DNA of 11,597 nt from Caryophanales bacterium UBA6259. GTDB lineage: Bacteria > Bacillota > Bacilli > Tepidibacillales > Tepidibacillaceae. The stretch is from NCBI GenBank assembly GCA_002441135.1, contig DJVJ01000012.1, positions 1 to 11,597 on the forward strand, read 5' to 3'. The position numbers and the translations under genes are program-made. The notes beneath the pieces are model-generated. The model made no database searches. It saw nothing but the letters and a program-made list of their open reading frames with translations, and was not told where the DNA came from. Below are positions 1-6,339 of this stretch, piece after piece. Every line of letters begins with the position of its first letter. Position 1 is the stretch's first letter.

Positions 1-23
1 CCTCAGGGAGCACGTGATTTTTA
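1..23 (+). repeat. Left copy of a 23-bp direct repeat flanking the operon
   Basis: Bases 1-23 match 11538-11560 in the same orientation with two mismatches (positions 13 and 21 of the repeat). Both copies encode the LREHVI end of an S9-like hydrolase. Because the window starts at base 1, the similarity may extend further left. It could be a recombination scar, a gene-end duplication around acquired DNA, or conserved coding sequence in two paralogues. Confidence 0.6.
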
Positions 24-31
24 GCGGGTGA
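1..31 (+). CDS. C-terminal end of a probable S9-family (prolyl-oligopeptidase-like) hydrolase, truncated by the window edge
   Basis: Reading from base 2, the plus strand encodes LREHVIFSG and then TGA at 29-31. The stretch matches the end of the S9-like fragment near 11540 (FLREHVI), where the catalytic-His motif is also visible, so I read it as the last residues of a related alpha/beta-hydrolase peptidase. The fragment is too short to identify alone; the assignment rests on similarity to the right-hand copy. The stop codon lies inside a GC-rich hairpin. It could equally be the gene from which the right-hand fragment was duplicated. Confidence 0.4.
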   Translation, partial: LREHVIFSG

Positions 32-47
32 GAGGGCTGCACCCGCT
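23..47 (+). terminator. GC-rich hairpin at the end of the left S9-like gene
   Basis: AGCGGGTG (23-30) pairs perfectly with CACCCGCT (40-47) around a 9-nt loop. It overlaps the stop codon at 29-31. No T-run follows, so it is not a classical intrinsic terminator; it may slow polymerase or protect the mRNA 3' end. Confidence 0.35.
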
Positions 48-353
48 CATGGACTCGGGGATTTACGTGTTGGGTCTTGATCAGCTGATGCGTGGGTGCT
101 CCTTCAAACAACCTTATTGATTTCTAGTTTGTATTTTTCTGCGTAAACCCTATAATTTCGTTCCAAGACTTATTTTTTATAATTTCGTGAAAATCTATAC
201 TGTTGCTGTATCTATTAGATAGGGACCAATTCATTCTTCGAAAGCAATTGTTTACTTATTAAACAAAAAGGAGATTAACATGGCTTATTGAAGTTAAACC
301 CCCGATTGTTAGTACAAAATGTTGGAAGAAATCCAATGAATACAACAATCATT
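32..353. other. Intergenic stretch with no supportable gene
   Basis: DNA shifts from GC-rich to AT-rich near base 115. It contains an 11-bp direct repeat TATAATTTCGT at 151-161 and 178-188, a 7-bp inverted repeat TTGTTTA / TAAACAA at 248-254 and 260-266, and a good ribosome site (AAGGAG, 268-273) followed by ATG at 280 that stops after three codons (MAY, TGA at 289-291). A compound hairpin lies at 304-350. I see no tRNA, IS ends or conserved protein remnant here. It may be the decayed left border of the acquired segment. Confidence 0.5.
304..350 (-). terminator. Compound hairpin just after the operon's last stop codon
   Basis: Outer arms GATTGTT (304-310) and AACAATC (344-350) pair, extended by GTA/TAC across a one-base bulge. 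Inside is a second hairpin, TTGGA (322-326) with TCCAA (332-336). It starts 3 nt beyond the regulator's stop codon on the minus strand. The minus-strand sequence after it is GGGGGTTT rather than a T-run, so intrinsic termination is uncertain. It is best regarded as a 3'-end structure of the operon mRNA. Confidence 0.35.
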
Positions 354-1070
354 TTAGTGCAATAGAAAATTGAAACCTGGAGTGTATTCATTTGCATGAA
401 TTTCGAGGTTCTCCTTTAATGCTGTTGCAAGTTTTTCTCCATCGTGTTCCTTTAATAGGCTAATATATAAGCGATGTTCTTTCTTCATTCGTGTGGGATA
501 ATTTTCAGAATATGCCATCTGAATACGTAGGATTGCAATCTCATCCCAAAGCATGTCTATAATTCTCAATAAGATAGTCATTTCTGAAGTTTCATAAATA
601 GTCATATGGAATTGACGATTCTTTGTGTATATCTGCTGAGTACTTTCTAACCCATTAGGTTGATCAACAATATTTTCTAATTCTTCTTGAATAATTTCCA
701 ATTTATTGATTACATCAGAGTTTACTTTTTCAGCAGCAAATCGACACGCAACCGGTTCAAGCATACAGCGTAACATATAAACTTCTTTAATTCTTTCTGG
801 TTCAAGCTTTTTTATAGACGCCCCCACGTATGGGACGTAATCAACCAATCCACGACTTTCTAATATATGGATTGCTTCTCGCGCCGGCACCCTGCTCACT
901 CCAAATATTTTAGCTATTTCATCTTCTATTATTCTTTGACCTGGATTAAGTTTCCCTTCTATAATCCAATTCATAATCTCATCAGCGATGATGTCTTTCA
1001 TCCGCTTATTTGATAACTTTACTTTTTTTACTTGAAGATTTAGTTTTTTGTTCATTAGCTGGATATTCAT
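354..1070 (-). CDS. FadR-subfamily GntR transcriptional regulator (FCD domain)
   Basis: This is probably the local regulator, repressing the operon until a pathway metabolite binds. An N-terminal winged helix (about residues 24-88) carries the family recognition-helix signature GVSRVPAREAI (58-68). An all-helical FCD effector domain follows (about 95-228). Its likely metal or ligand histidines are H155, H199 and H225; the Asp usual four residues before the first His appears as N151. The length of 238 aa is normal. It is the last gene of the operon, 34 bp after the aldolase, so it is probably co-transcribed and autoregulated. The start is uncertain: ATG at 1070, ATG at 1055 and ATG at 1001 are all possible and none has a strong ribosome site. 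The T-N-G-T-(N)-A-C-N-A type sites near 11140 are its candidate operators. Confidence 0.88.
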   Translation of the reverse strand: MNIQLMNKKLNLQVKKVKLSNKRMKDIIADEIMNWIIEGKLNPGQRIIEDEIAKIFGVSRVPAREAIHILESRGLVDYVPYVGASIKKLEPERIKEVYMLRCMLEPVACRFAAEKVNSDVINKLEIIQEELENIVDQPNGLESTQQIYTKNRQFHMTIYETSEMTILLRIIDMLWDEIAILRIQMAYSENYPTRMKKEHRLYISLLKEHDGEKLATALKENLEIHANEYTPGFNFLLH

Positions 1071-1104
1071 TATTAATTTATGGCAAAATTGTTTATATTC
1101 TTAA

Positions 1105-1740
1105 TCATTCTAATTTATTAATGATTATGCCGAGCTTTTCCATAATATTATACATTATAGTTACTTTAGCTGTTTCCTCGACTAGTTCAGCATTGTGTTC
1201 AGCTTCAAGAATATCTTTTCCCAAAGCGACAATTCCATGTCCCAGTAGAATGAATGCAGGCAGTTTAGGATTTTTGTTTAATAATTCAGAAATATAGTGT
1301 TCATCTTCAGGTCGTACTACAGGTGATGGTATTTCAATAATTGGGATTGGACAATTAAATTTAAGTTTTAGATGTTGTGTTATCACCGGTAGCTCGTTTT
1401 TTGTAAAAGACCAAGAAATTGCCCATGGACTATGGCAATGCATAATTCCACCAATATTTGGCCTTAATTTGTAAATCAAACCGTGTAAGAAAACTTCTCT
1501 AGTAGGTGAATCAGAAGTTTCGGACTTTATATTCCCATCTAAATCTGTTAATACGAATCCCGATCCAGTTTTAGAACAGTCTATAAATGATCCACCGCTA
1601 GATTTAACAATCATTAAATCTTGATTTAAGATTTTTGCTGATAAATTTCCACCATTTCCTGTCTGCATTCCTCTTTTGTACGCACGATGAGCTGCTGTTT
1701 CTAAACCGAGTAGAATATCAGGATAAGATTCATTATTCAT
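1105..1740 (-). CDS. Class II aldolase / adducin-family sugar-phosphate lyase (FucA/OtnC-like)
   Basis: Zinc-dependent cytoplasmic enzyme. The family includes L-fuculose-1-phosphate and L-ribulose-5-phosphate enzymes and also 3-oxo-tetronate-4-phosphate decarboxylases (OtnC). Counting from ATG 1740 (211 aa), it has the phosphate-binding GNGGNLS (28-34) and SSGG (47-50), the catalytic acid E82, and zinc ligands H101, H103 and H168 (in LLGHG). All expected active-site residues are therefore present. I chose 1740 because GGGAAG lies about 7 nt upstream and the longer start at 1767 only adds residues inside the preceding gene. The start overlaps the end of the TIM-type gene by 8 bp, suggesting translational coupling. 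It could be a retro-aldolase giving DHAP plus an aldehyde, or a decarboxylase of a 3-keto sugar-acid phosphate; sequence alone does not decide. Confidence 0.88.
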   Translation of the reverse strand: MNNESYPDILLGLETAAHRAYKRGMQTGNGGNLSAKILNQDLMIVKSSGGSFIDCSKTGSGFVLTDLDGNIKSETSDSPTREVFLHGLIYKLRPNIGGIMHCHSPWAISWSFTKNELPVITQHLKLKFNCPIPIIEIPSPVVRPEDEHYISELLNKNPKLPAFILLGHGIVALGKDILEAEHNAELVEETAKVTIMYNIMEKLGIIINKLE

Positions 1741-2512
1741 ATTTTTCTTCCCATACAGGCAATACATTATTAATTATTTTCACAAATTGTTGAGAGTCCC
1801 AAGCAGATCTCCCAATAAAAAGTCCATCAACATTGTCTAATGATAATAATTGACAAGCATTTTCTTGATTTACACTTCCACCAAAAATAACAGGTATATT
1901 TATCGTATTTTGAAATAAATTCTGTAGAGTTCTTTTTATTGTCAAATGCCTTTCAGAAACATAGTCAGGTTCGGGAGGAGTTCCATTTATCCCTATTGCC
2001 CAAACAGGCTCATAAGCGATCCACACCTTATTAATATCATTGAGGTTTACGCCATAAAGTCCCTTTTTGATCTGGATATTAATGGCTTCATCTGCAACTC
2101 CGTAATTTTTCTGATCTAAAGTTTCACCAACACATAGCAGTGCGATGAAATTGTGAGCTAAGGCAGAAAGAACTTTTGCATTTTCCTCCTCATCAGTCTC
2201 TCGAAAGTTTTGTCGTCTTTCACTATGGCCTATTTCAATGATGTCTATCCCCAATTCTGATAGCATAATAGGTGAAATCTCACCAGTAAATTGGCCATAT
2301 TCCATCGGATGCATGTTTTGAGCACCCAATAATATTGATCCATCAGAGATAATTTTACGAGCATGATATAAAGTTGTAAAAGAAGGGATCACAAATAACG
2401 TAATGCGGTTTATCAGTTCTTGTGTAAGTTCATGTAAACTCAATAGGTATTCTGAAGTTTCACGAATTCCCTTATACATCTTTAGGTTTGTACCTATTAA
2501 TAATTTGTTCAT
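1733..2512 (-). CDS. TIM-family isomerase, probable L-erythrulose-1-phosphate isomerase
   Basis: Cytoplasmic TIM-barrel isomerase of 259 aa, normal length. Catalytic residues are visible: N9 and K11 (GTNLKMYK), H96 (IGHSERR), E168 (AYEPVWAIG), and the phosphate-binding GGSV (211-214). The mobile loop after E168 reads AIGINGTPP instead of the glycolytic AIGTGKTAT-type sequence, and the N-terminal motif is TNLKMY rather than GNWKMN. With an RpiB gene directly upstream, this pairing matches EryH/EryI and LerI/DerI (established in erythritol, threitol and apiose catabolism), where the TIM homologue turns L-erythrulose 1-phosphate into D-erythrulose 4-phosphate. The specific substrate is inferred from context. 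The start at 2512 has no visible Shine-Dalgarno sequence; the 17 bp before it are purely A/T. Confidence 0.85.
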   Translation of the reverse strand: MNKLLIGTNLKMYKGIRETSEYLLSLHELTQELINRITLFVIPSFTTLYHARKIISDGSILLGAQNMHPMEYGQFTGEISPIMLSELGIDIIEIGHSERRQNFRETDEEENAKVLSALAHNFIALLCVGETLDQKNYGVADEAINIQIKKGLYGVNLNDINKVWIAYEPVWAIGINGTPPEPDYVSERHLTIKRTLQNLFQNTINIPVIFGGSVNQENACQLLSLDNVDGLFIGRSAWDSQQFVKIINNVLPVWEEKYE

Positions 2513-2529
2513 TATATATTATTTATTTA

Positions 2530-3000
2530 TTACTTATTCTTGCGGTACGAATTATCAATAATGCACATCGCATCAACTTTTGGCTGTGAAGGTCCATTTG
2601 GGATATATGTTAGGTTTAACCATTCATAAAGTATCTTTTTTGCTAGTTCACTGCCAATCACTCTAGCCCCCATACATATTACGTTTCCATTATTAGAAAG
2701 TCTAAGTCTTTCCGCGGAATAATTATCATGGCACACTCCTGCAAATATTCCTGGAAATTTATTCGCAGTCATCGCCATTCCAATTCCTGTTCCACAAAGT
2801 AAAATACCCTCTATTGTATAATCTGATTCAATTATTTTCTGCGCTACTCTTTCAGCTATTGCCGGATAATATGTCTGGTCATTTTTATTTTGAACTCCCA
2901 TATCTTCAAACGGAATACATTCTTGAGTTAGTAATTTTATTAGTTCATTTTTCAGGTCAATTGCTGCGTTATCACATCCAATAACAATTTGTTTTTTCAC
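2530..3000 (-). CDS. RpiB/LacAB-family sugar-phosphate isomerase, probable D-erythrulose-4-phosphate isomerase
   Basis: 156-aa cytoplasmic aldose-ketose isomerase, normal RpiB length. Features are GCDNAA near the N terminus (8-13), the catalytic Cys in LLCGTGIGMA (C69), and the HDNYSAERLRLSNN and MGARVIG motifs. The CDHAA His common in ribose-5-phosphate isomerases is Asn here. I place the start at GTG 3000, with GGAG at 3008-3011; the upstream TTG at 3030 has no ribosome site and would overlap the RLP stop. In eryI/derI systems this enzyme converts D-erythrulose 4-phosphate to D-erythrose 4-phosphate, which fits the TIM-type neighbour. A role as ribose- or galactose-6-phosphate isomerase is the alternative. 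Confidence 0.87.
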   Translation of the reverse strand: MKKQIVIGCDNAAIDLKNELIKLLTQECIPFEDMGVQNKNDQTYYPAIAERVAQKIIESDYTIEGILLCGTGIGMAMTANKFPGIFAGVCHDNYSAERLRLSNNGNVICMGARVIGSELAKKILYEWLNLTYIPNGPSQPKVDAMCIIDNSYRKNK

Positions 3001-3007
3001 GTTTTTT

Positions 3008-3011
3008 CTCC
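3008..3011 (-). promoter_or_regulatory. Ribosome binding site that decides the rpiB-like start
   Basis: GGAG on the minus strand with 7 nt to GTG at 3000. No comparable site precedes the alternative TTG at 3030. Confidence 0.7.
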
Positions 3012-3020
3012 AAAAGTTTT

Positions 3021-4274
3021 TTAACTCCAAGTTTCTATAGCAGCTTGTAGTTCTCTCGATTCCCTAGCTGCTTCTCCAATACTGATTCCTTGAATAGATG
3101 AATCAACCGCTCTAGAAATCGCTATTGCACCTGCACGAGGTCCCATAGGATGGCCCTGAATGGCTCCTCCAACCCCTAAGATAATATCCATCCCTGTTTC
3201 CTTTATTACATTATCAACATTAAGTGGTGTAAGGCCACCTCCCACAGTAATAAAAGTCGGTTTTATCTTACCCATTGGCAAACTTTGTTTTTGTAAAACC
3301 TTTAAAAATTCTAAATATTCAATTCCTTCTTTACTCTTGGGATACATTGTCATAATCATATCAGCCCCGGCCAAACGGGGAATTGTTCCGATAATTACTT
3401 CGGGTGTTATTCCTGACCATGATGATTGCATTATGCCAACCCCTGCATAATGCCCCATTATTATCATGTCTTTTCCAAAATTTCTTGATATATCCATTAA
3501 GGCATCTAGTCCTGTGGGAATAAAATTAATCATGACACCATCACAACCAATTTCCATTGCCTTCTTTGCATTTTCAAACATTCTGGTTGGTAAATCTGTT
3601 ATGTTCGGAATATATAGAACTTTCCTGCCCGTTTCTTCAAATATTCTTTTTGCAGCTAATTTAAAAAGTTTTATCCGATCTATTACATTCGAAATTGGAA
3701 TTGAAGAGAGCACTTCGTCATCTTTAACTATATCCACTCCTCCAATCCCAACCTCATAGAATAACTTAGCAGCATCCTCTGGTTTCATACCTAAATTAGG
3801 TTTAAGCATATTCAGTATCAGAGGTCGATTGTAAACACCAGTAAATGAGCGTATACCAGATACTCCATGATTAGGACCATCAAAGCGATCTAAAGCATTT
3901 GTTGTAAAATTTACATCAACTAATTTAATTTTGAGAGATGTAGAAACATCATTTCCAACTAATCCGGTCATAATCATAGAAAAACTATTATTGAAGTTCT
4001 TCATTGGAAACGCAATATCAAAAACATAAGAAGGACTTATTTCATGATTCGATTGTATTTCAATTAAACTTAATACTCTAGCCTGATAGTCTTCAATCAT
4101 CTCTTGTGTAATCCCAGGTATTGGTAACCAAGTTCCAATGCTCTGACCTATTGCAAAATCAGCCAATCTTTTTAAGACAGATTTTTCATCCACAGCGTTT
4201 AACAAATAACGTGCAATTAAATAATCTTTGTCAATGATCGATTCTAAATTAGAGTATGGTAAACTAAAATACAT
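3021..4274 (-). CDS. RuBisCO-like protein (form IV-type RLP), probable sugar-acid phosphate decarboxylase or isomerase
   Basis: 417 aa, shorter than true RuBisCO large subunits (about 450-480) and typical of RLPs. An N-terminal alpha/beta domain with SIGTW (45-49) precedes a TIM barrel. Retained: N108 (LVGN), K158 (LKPNLG), the carbamylated-lysine motif KDDE (K184, D186, E187), H275, and the phosphate-binding VGGG (344-347) and GVGG (367-370). Changed by my alignment: the position of RuBisCO Glu60 is G43, Arg295 is Y276, and the second active-site His is not evident. Carboxylation of RuBP is therefore unlikely. Characterised RLPs include methionine-salvage enolase or isomerase and the apiose-pathway 3-oxo-isoapionate-4-phosphate decarboxylase OiaX, which makes L-erythrulose 1-phosphate. 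The two downstream isomerases would use exactly that product, so an OiaX-like role is my best inference. It starts 1 bp after the preceding stop, with GGAG in that gene's last codons. Confidence 0.88.
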   Translation of the reverse strand: MYFSLPYSNLESIIDKDYLIARYLLNAVDEKSVLKRLADFAIGQSIGTWLPIPGITQEMIEDYQARVLSLIEIQSNHEISPSYVFDIAFPMKNFNNSFSMIMTGLVGNDVSTSLKIKLVDVNFTTNALDRFDGPNHGVSGIRSFTGVYNRPLILNMLKPNLGMKPEDAAKLFYEVGIGGVDIVKDDEVLSSIPISNVIDRIKLFKLAAKRIFEETGRKVLYIPNITDLPTRMFENAKKAMEIGCDGVMINFIPTGLDALMDISRNFGKDMIIMGHYAGVGIMQSSWSGITPEVIIGTIPRLAGADMIMTMYPKSKEGIEYLEFLKVLQKQSLPMGKIKPTFITVGGGLTPLNVDNVIKETGMDIILGVGGAIQGHPMGPRAGAIAISRAVDSSIQGISIGEAARESRELQAAIETWS

Positions 4275-4275
4275 A

Positions 4276-5508
4276 TTATAGTTCTCCGATAAGCCCTGTT
4301 ATCGTATTTGCTACGGTTTCACTAAAAATCGGATCAGAAATATGGGCATCTAATTCAATAATCTCAATATTTGAGGGTAAATTTTTATGTAGTTCTTCAA
4401 ATATTGCATTATCAACTTCAGGATCGAACAAATTTTCTCCGATTTTTGTTTCAGTTCTAAGACCTTTTAATGGGATGACCATTGCGCCTTTTCTGCTATA
4501 ATTTTTTAACCTTTCACACACAATATTCACAGAACTAACAGCCTCTGCTGGAAATACCTTTACATGCACTATATTTTTATTATGCATTGTAAATTTCCTT
4601 TTGTTGGGATCGCCAATAACACCATTGAAAAAATCATCCTTTAGAACATCAATAAAGTCGAGTCCAGCAGGTGAGAGAACAAGGGGTATGTTCATTTTTA
4701 CAGCACCTTTCAATCGGTTTTTTGCTCCTTTGGAAAAACCAAGATTAAAAACATCTTCAGCAATTATTTCATGCAGACAAAGATCCATTGAGGCCCTAAT
4801 CGATCCTGATTCAATAAGTTTTTCCATTGCTATTCCACCAACCCCAGTAGAATGAAACGCGATGACCTGATATCCTTCATCCTCCACCAAATGAATCGCT
4901 CGTAATATACCTTCTTCTGTCGCACCCATTAATGTAGCACCAATCGCAAATTCATTATTTTTTAAAGGCTCACCAGCAAATTCAACCATTCCAATTACGG
5001 CTGAGGCTGCATTCCTTATCATCAATGCAGTAAGGGAATTAATGCCTGTAAAATCTGCAATGGAAGGCAACAGGGTAATATCACTCGAGCCAACTAATGA
5101 GCCACAGGTCCTAAAGCCAGAAGCAATTGTTGATAGTAAAACTTTAGGAATTCCAATAGGAAGCAACTGCATGGCAGAAGAATTTATGAGCGAATTCTGT
5201 ACTCCTCCCAATCCTAATACACCATGTATTCTTCCTTCACTTATCAGTTTTGGAAGTAAAGCACATAAACTCAAACGCATAATTTCTATTGCTTGCGCCT
5301 TAGAATTAGCTTCAGTTAATTGCTCATTTCTGAATCCAGCTTCTTGAATAACCTCGAAGGGAGAAATATCCGCATTAATTCCTTTTCCTGGACGCGTCGA
5401 AATATCAATGGTTAATACATTCAAACCTTTCGAAAGAATGAACTCCCTAGCGTAATCTAACTCTTTCTGTTTAGTATCAAAGGTAGAAATTAATGCGATT
5501 GTTTTCAT
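4276..5508 (-). CDS. UPF0261 / Tm-1-like ATP-binding domain protein
   Basis: 410 aa, full length for the family. The N-terminal half (about 1-180) opens with IALISTFDTKQKELDYA, the family's STxDTK-type start, then GLGGVQNSLINSSAM (99-113), PIGIPKVLLSTIASG (117-131) and GSSDITLLPSIADFTG (140-155). The C-terminal half (about 187-405) has AFHSTGVGGIAME (217-229) and SPAGLDF (279-285). From memory, most homologues have a glycine-rich GGSGGT where this protein has GGVQNS. The plant homologue Tm-1 binds ATP and blocks tobamovirus replication; I know of no firmly assigned bacterial reaction. Sitting between a lactonase-like hydrolase and an RLP in a pathway without any recognisable kinase, it may phosphorylate or otherwise activate the substrate. 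That is inference. Start ATG 5508, 12 bp after the previous stop, without a clear ribosome site. Confidence 0.85.
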   Translation of the reverse strand: MKTIALISTFDTKQKELDYAREFILSKGLNVLTIDISTRPGKGINADISPFEVIQEAGFRNEQLTEANSKAQAIEIMRLSLCALLPKLISEGRIHGVLGLGGVQNSLINSSAMQLLPIGIPKVLLSTIASGFRTCGSLVGSSDITLLPSIADFTGINSLTALMIRNAASAVIGMVEFAGEPLKNNEFAIGATLMGATEEGILRAIHLVEDEGYQVIAFHSTGVGGIAMEKLIESGSIRASMDLCLHEIIAEDVFNLGFSKGAKNRLKGAVKMNIPLVLSPAGLDFIDVLKDDFFNGVIGDPNKRKFTMHNKNIVHVKVFPAEAVSSVNIVCERLKNYSRKGAMVIPLKGLRTETKIGENLFDPEVDNAIFEELHKNLPSNIEIIELDAHISDPIFSETVANTITGLIGEL

Positions 5509-5520
5509 GCAAATATATTT

Positions 5521-6324
5521 TTATGCCCCTATAATTGGTCTTGCAGAAAGGCTCTCATAAAGACTTGTTTCATGACTTAATAATATATGGTCGATACTTT
5601 CGGCTCTTTCTTTGGTGATCTCTAGACTCTTCCATGTTTCAATAATATCAGCAAATCGTGCTGGTGGGGTTACGGTGTACCCAATTTCTGGTATGGGTTC
5701 AAAATTACGCAATCTGAAAGCTGAGTCTCCACCACAGATATAACGACCATTTAGTGTATCCACTTCTATAGACATATGTCCAGGCGAATGCCCAAAAGAC
5801 TCAAAACATCTTACACCCTCCACTATTTCGGTTTCCCCTTGAATTGTGTCTATTTTTTTTCCTTCAAACGGACGGGTAATACCTAGAAATGGGTGCTCGT
5901 AGCTTTTATAGTATAAGGGAATTGGATCTAAAGCGAATGCATACTCACGTTCATGTGCTATGAAAATAGCTTTAGTAAAATGATCAAGATAAAACGTATG
6001 ATCCCAGTGCATATGCGTAAAAATTACATAATTGATACTATCGCATGGAATGTTAATTTTTTCTAGTTGCTCAAAAATTGCTTCACCTGGTGCCTGCCAT
6101 GATCCAGGATGATGGTATTTATTAGCTCTTTCAGTCCAACACATCCCAGCGTCAACCAATATCCTATACCCGTTACCTTCTAAAAGAAAAGTTAACACGG
6201 GAAGGGGTTCTTTTTCATCCTTTATGCCTTCTATATAAGCATGTACAGAGTGGTGATAGTGATATTGTTTTGGATAGGTAGGTACAAAGCCTGTATTAAT
6301 TGGTCTAATTGTAAAATTTGCCAT
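5521..6324 (-). CDS. Metallo-beta-lactamase-fold hydrolase, AHL-lactonase-like; probable sugar lactonase
   Basis: 267-aa cytoplasmic dinuclear metal hydrolase with no signal peptide. Complete metal set: THMHWDH (H104, H106, D108, H109), H179 in FGHSPGH, D200 in CGGD, and H251 in LLSHE. The FGHSPGH context resembles AiiA-type N-acyl-homoserine lactonases. Placement directly after a sugar ABC transporter and before sugar-phosphate enzymes argues for hydrolysis of a sugar-acid lactone rather than a quorum signal. The start is well set by GAGGAG at 6332-6337, 7 nt before ATG 6324. Family assignment is firm; the substrate is inferred. Confidence 0.85.
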   Translation of the reverse strand: MANFTIRPINTGFVPTYPKQYHYHHSVHAYIEGIKDEKEPLPVLTFLLEGNGYRILVDAGMCWTERANKYHHPGSWQAPGEAIFEQLEKINIPCDSINYVIFTHMHWDHTFYLDHFTKAIFIAHEREYAFALDPIPLYYKSYEHPFLGITRPFEGKKIDTIQGETEIVEGVRCFESFGHSPGHMSIEVDTLNGRYICGGDSAFRLRNFEPIPEIGYTVTPPARFADIIETWKSLEITKERAESIDHILLSHETSLYESLSARPIIGA

Positions 6325-6339
6325 TATTTTACTCCTCTA

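Noticed and set aside
1733..2512. Glycolytic triosephosphate isomerase (tpiA)
   Set aside because: Catalytic-loop and N-terminal motif differences, and pairing with an RpiB homologue in a sugar operon rather than with gap/pgk/gpm/eno.
3001..3030. Longer start of the RpiB-type gene at TTG 3030
   Set aside because: No ribosome site, overlap with the RLP stop, and ten extra residues not typical of the family; GTG at 3000 has GGAG at good spacing.
3021..4274. True RuBisCO large subunit for carbon fixation
   Set aside because: Short, several carboxylase residues are substituted by my alignment, and there is no small subunit or phosphoribulokinase; the setting is sugar uptake and catabolism.
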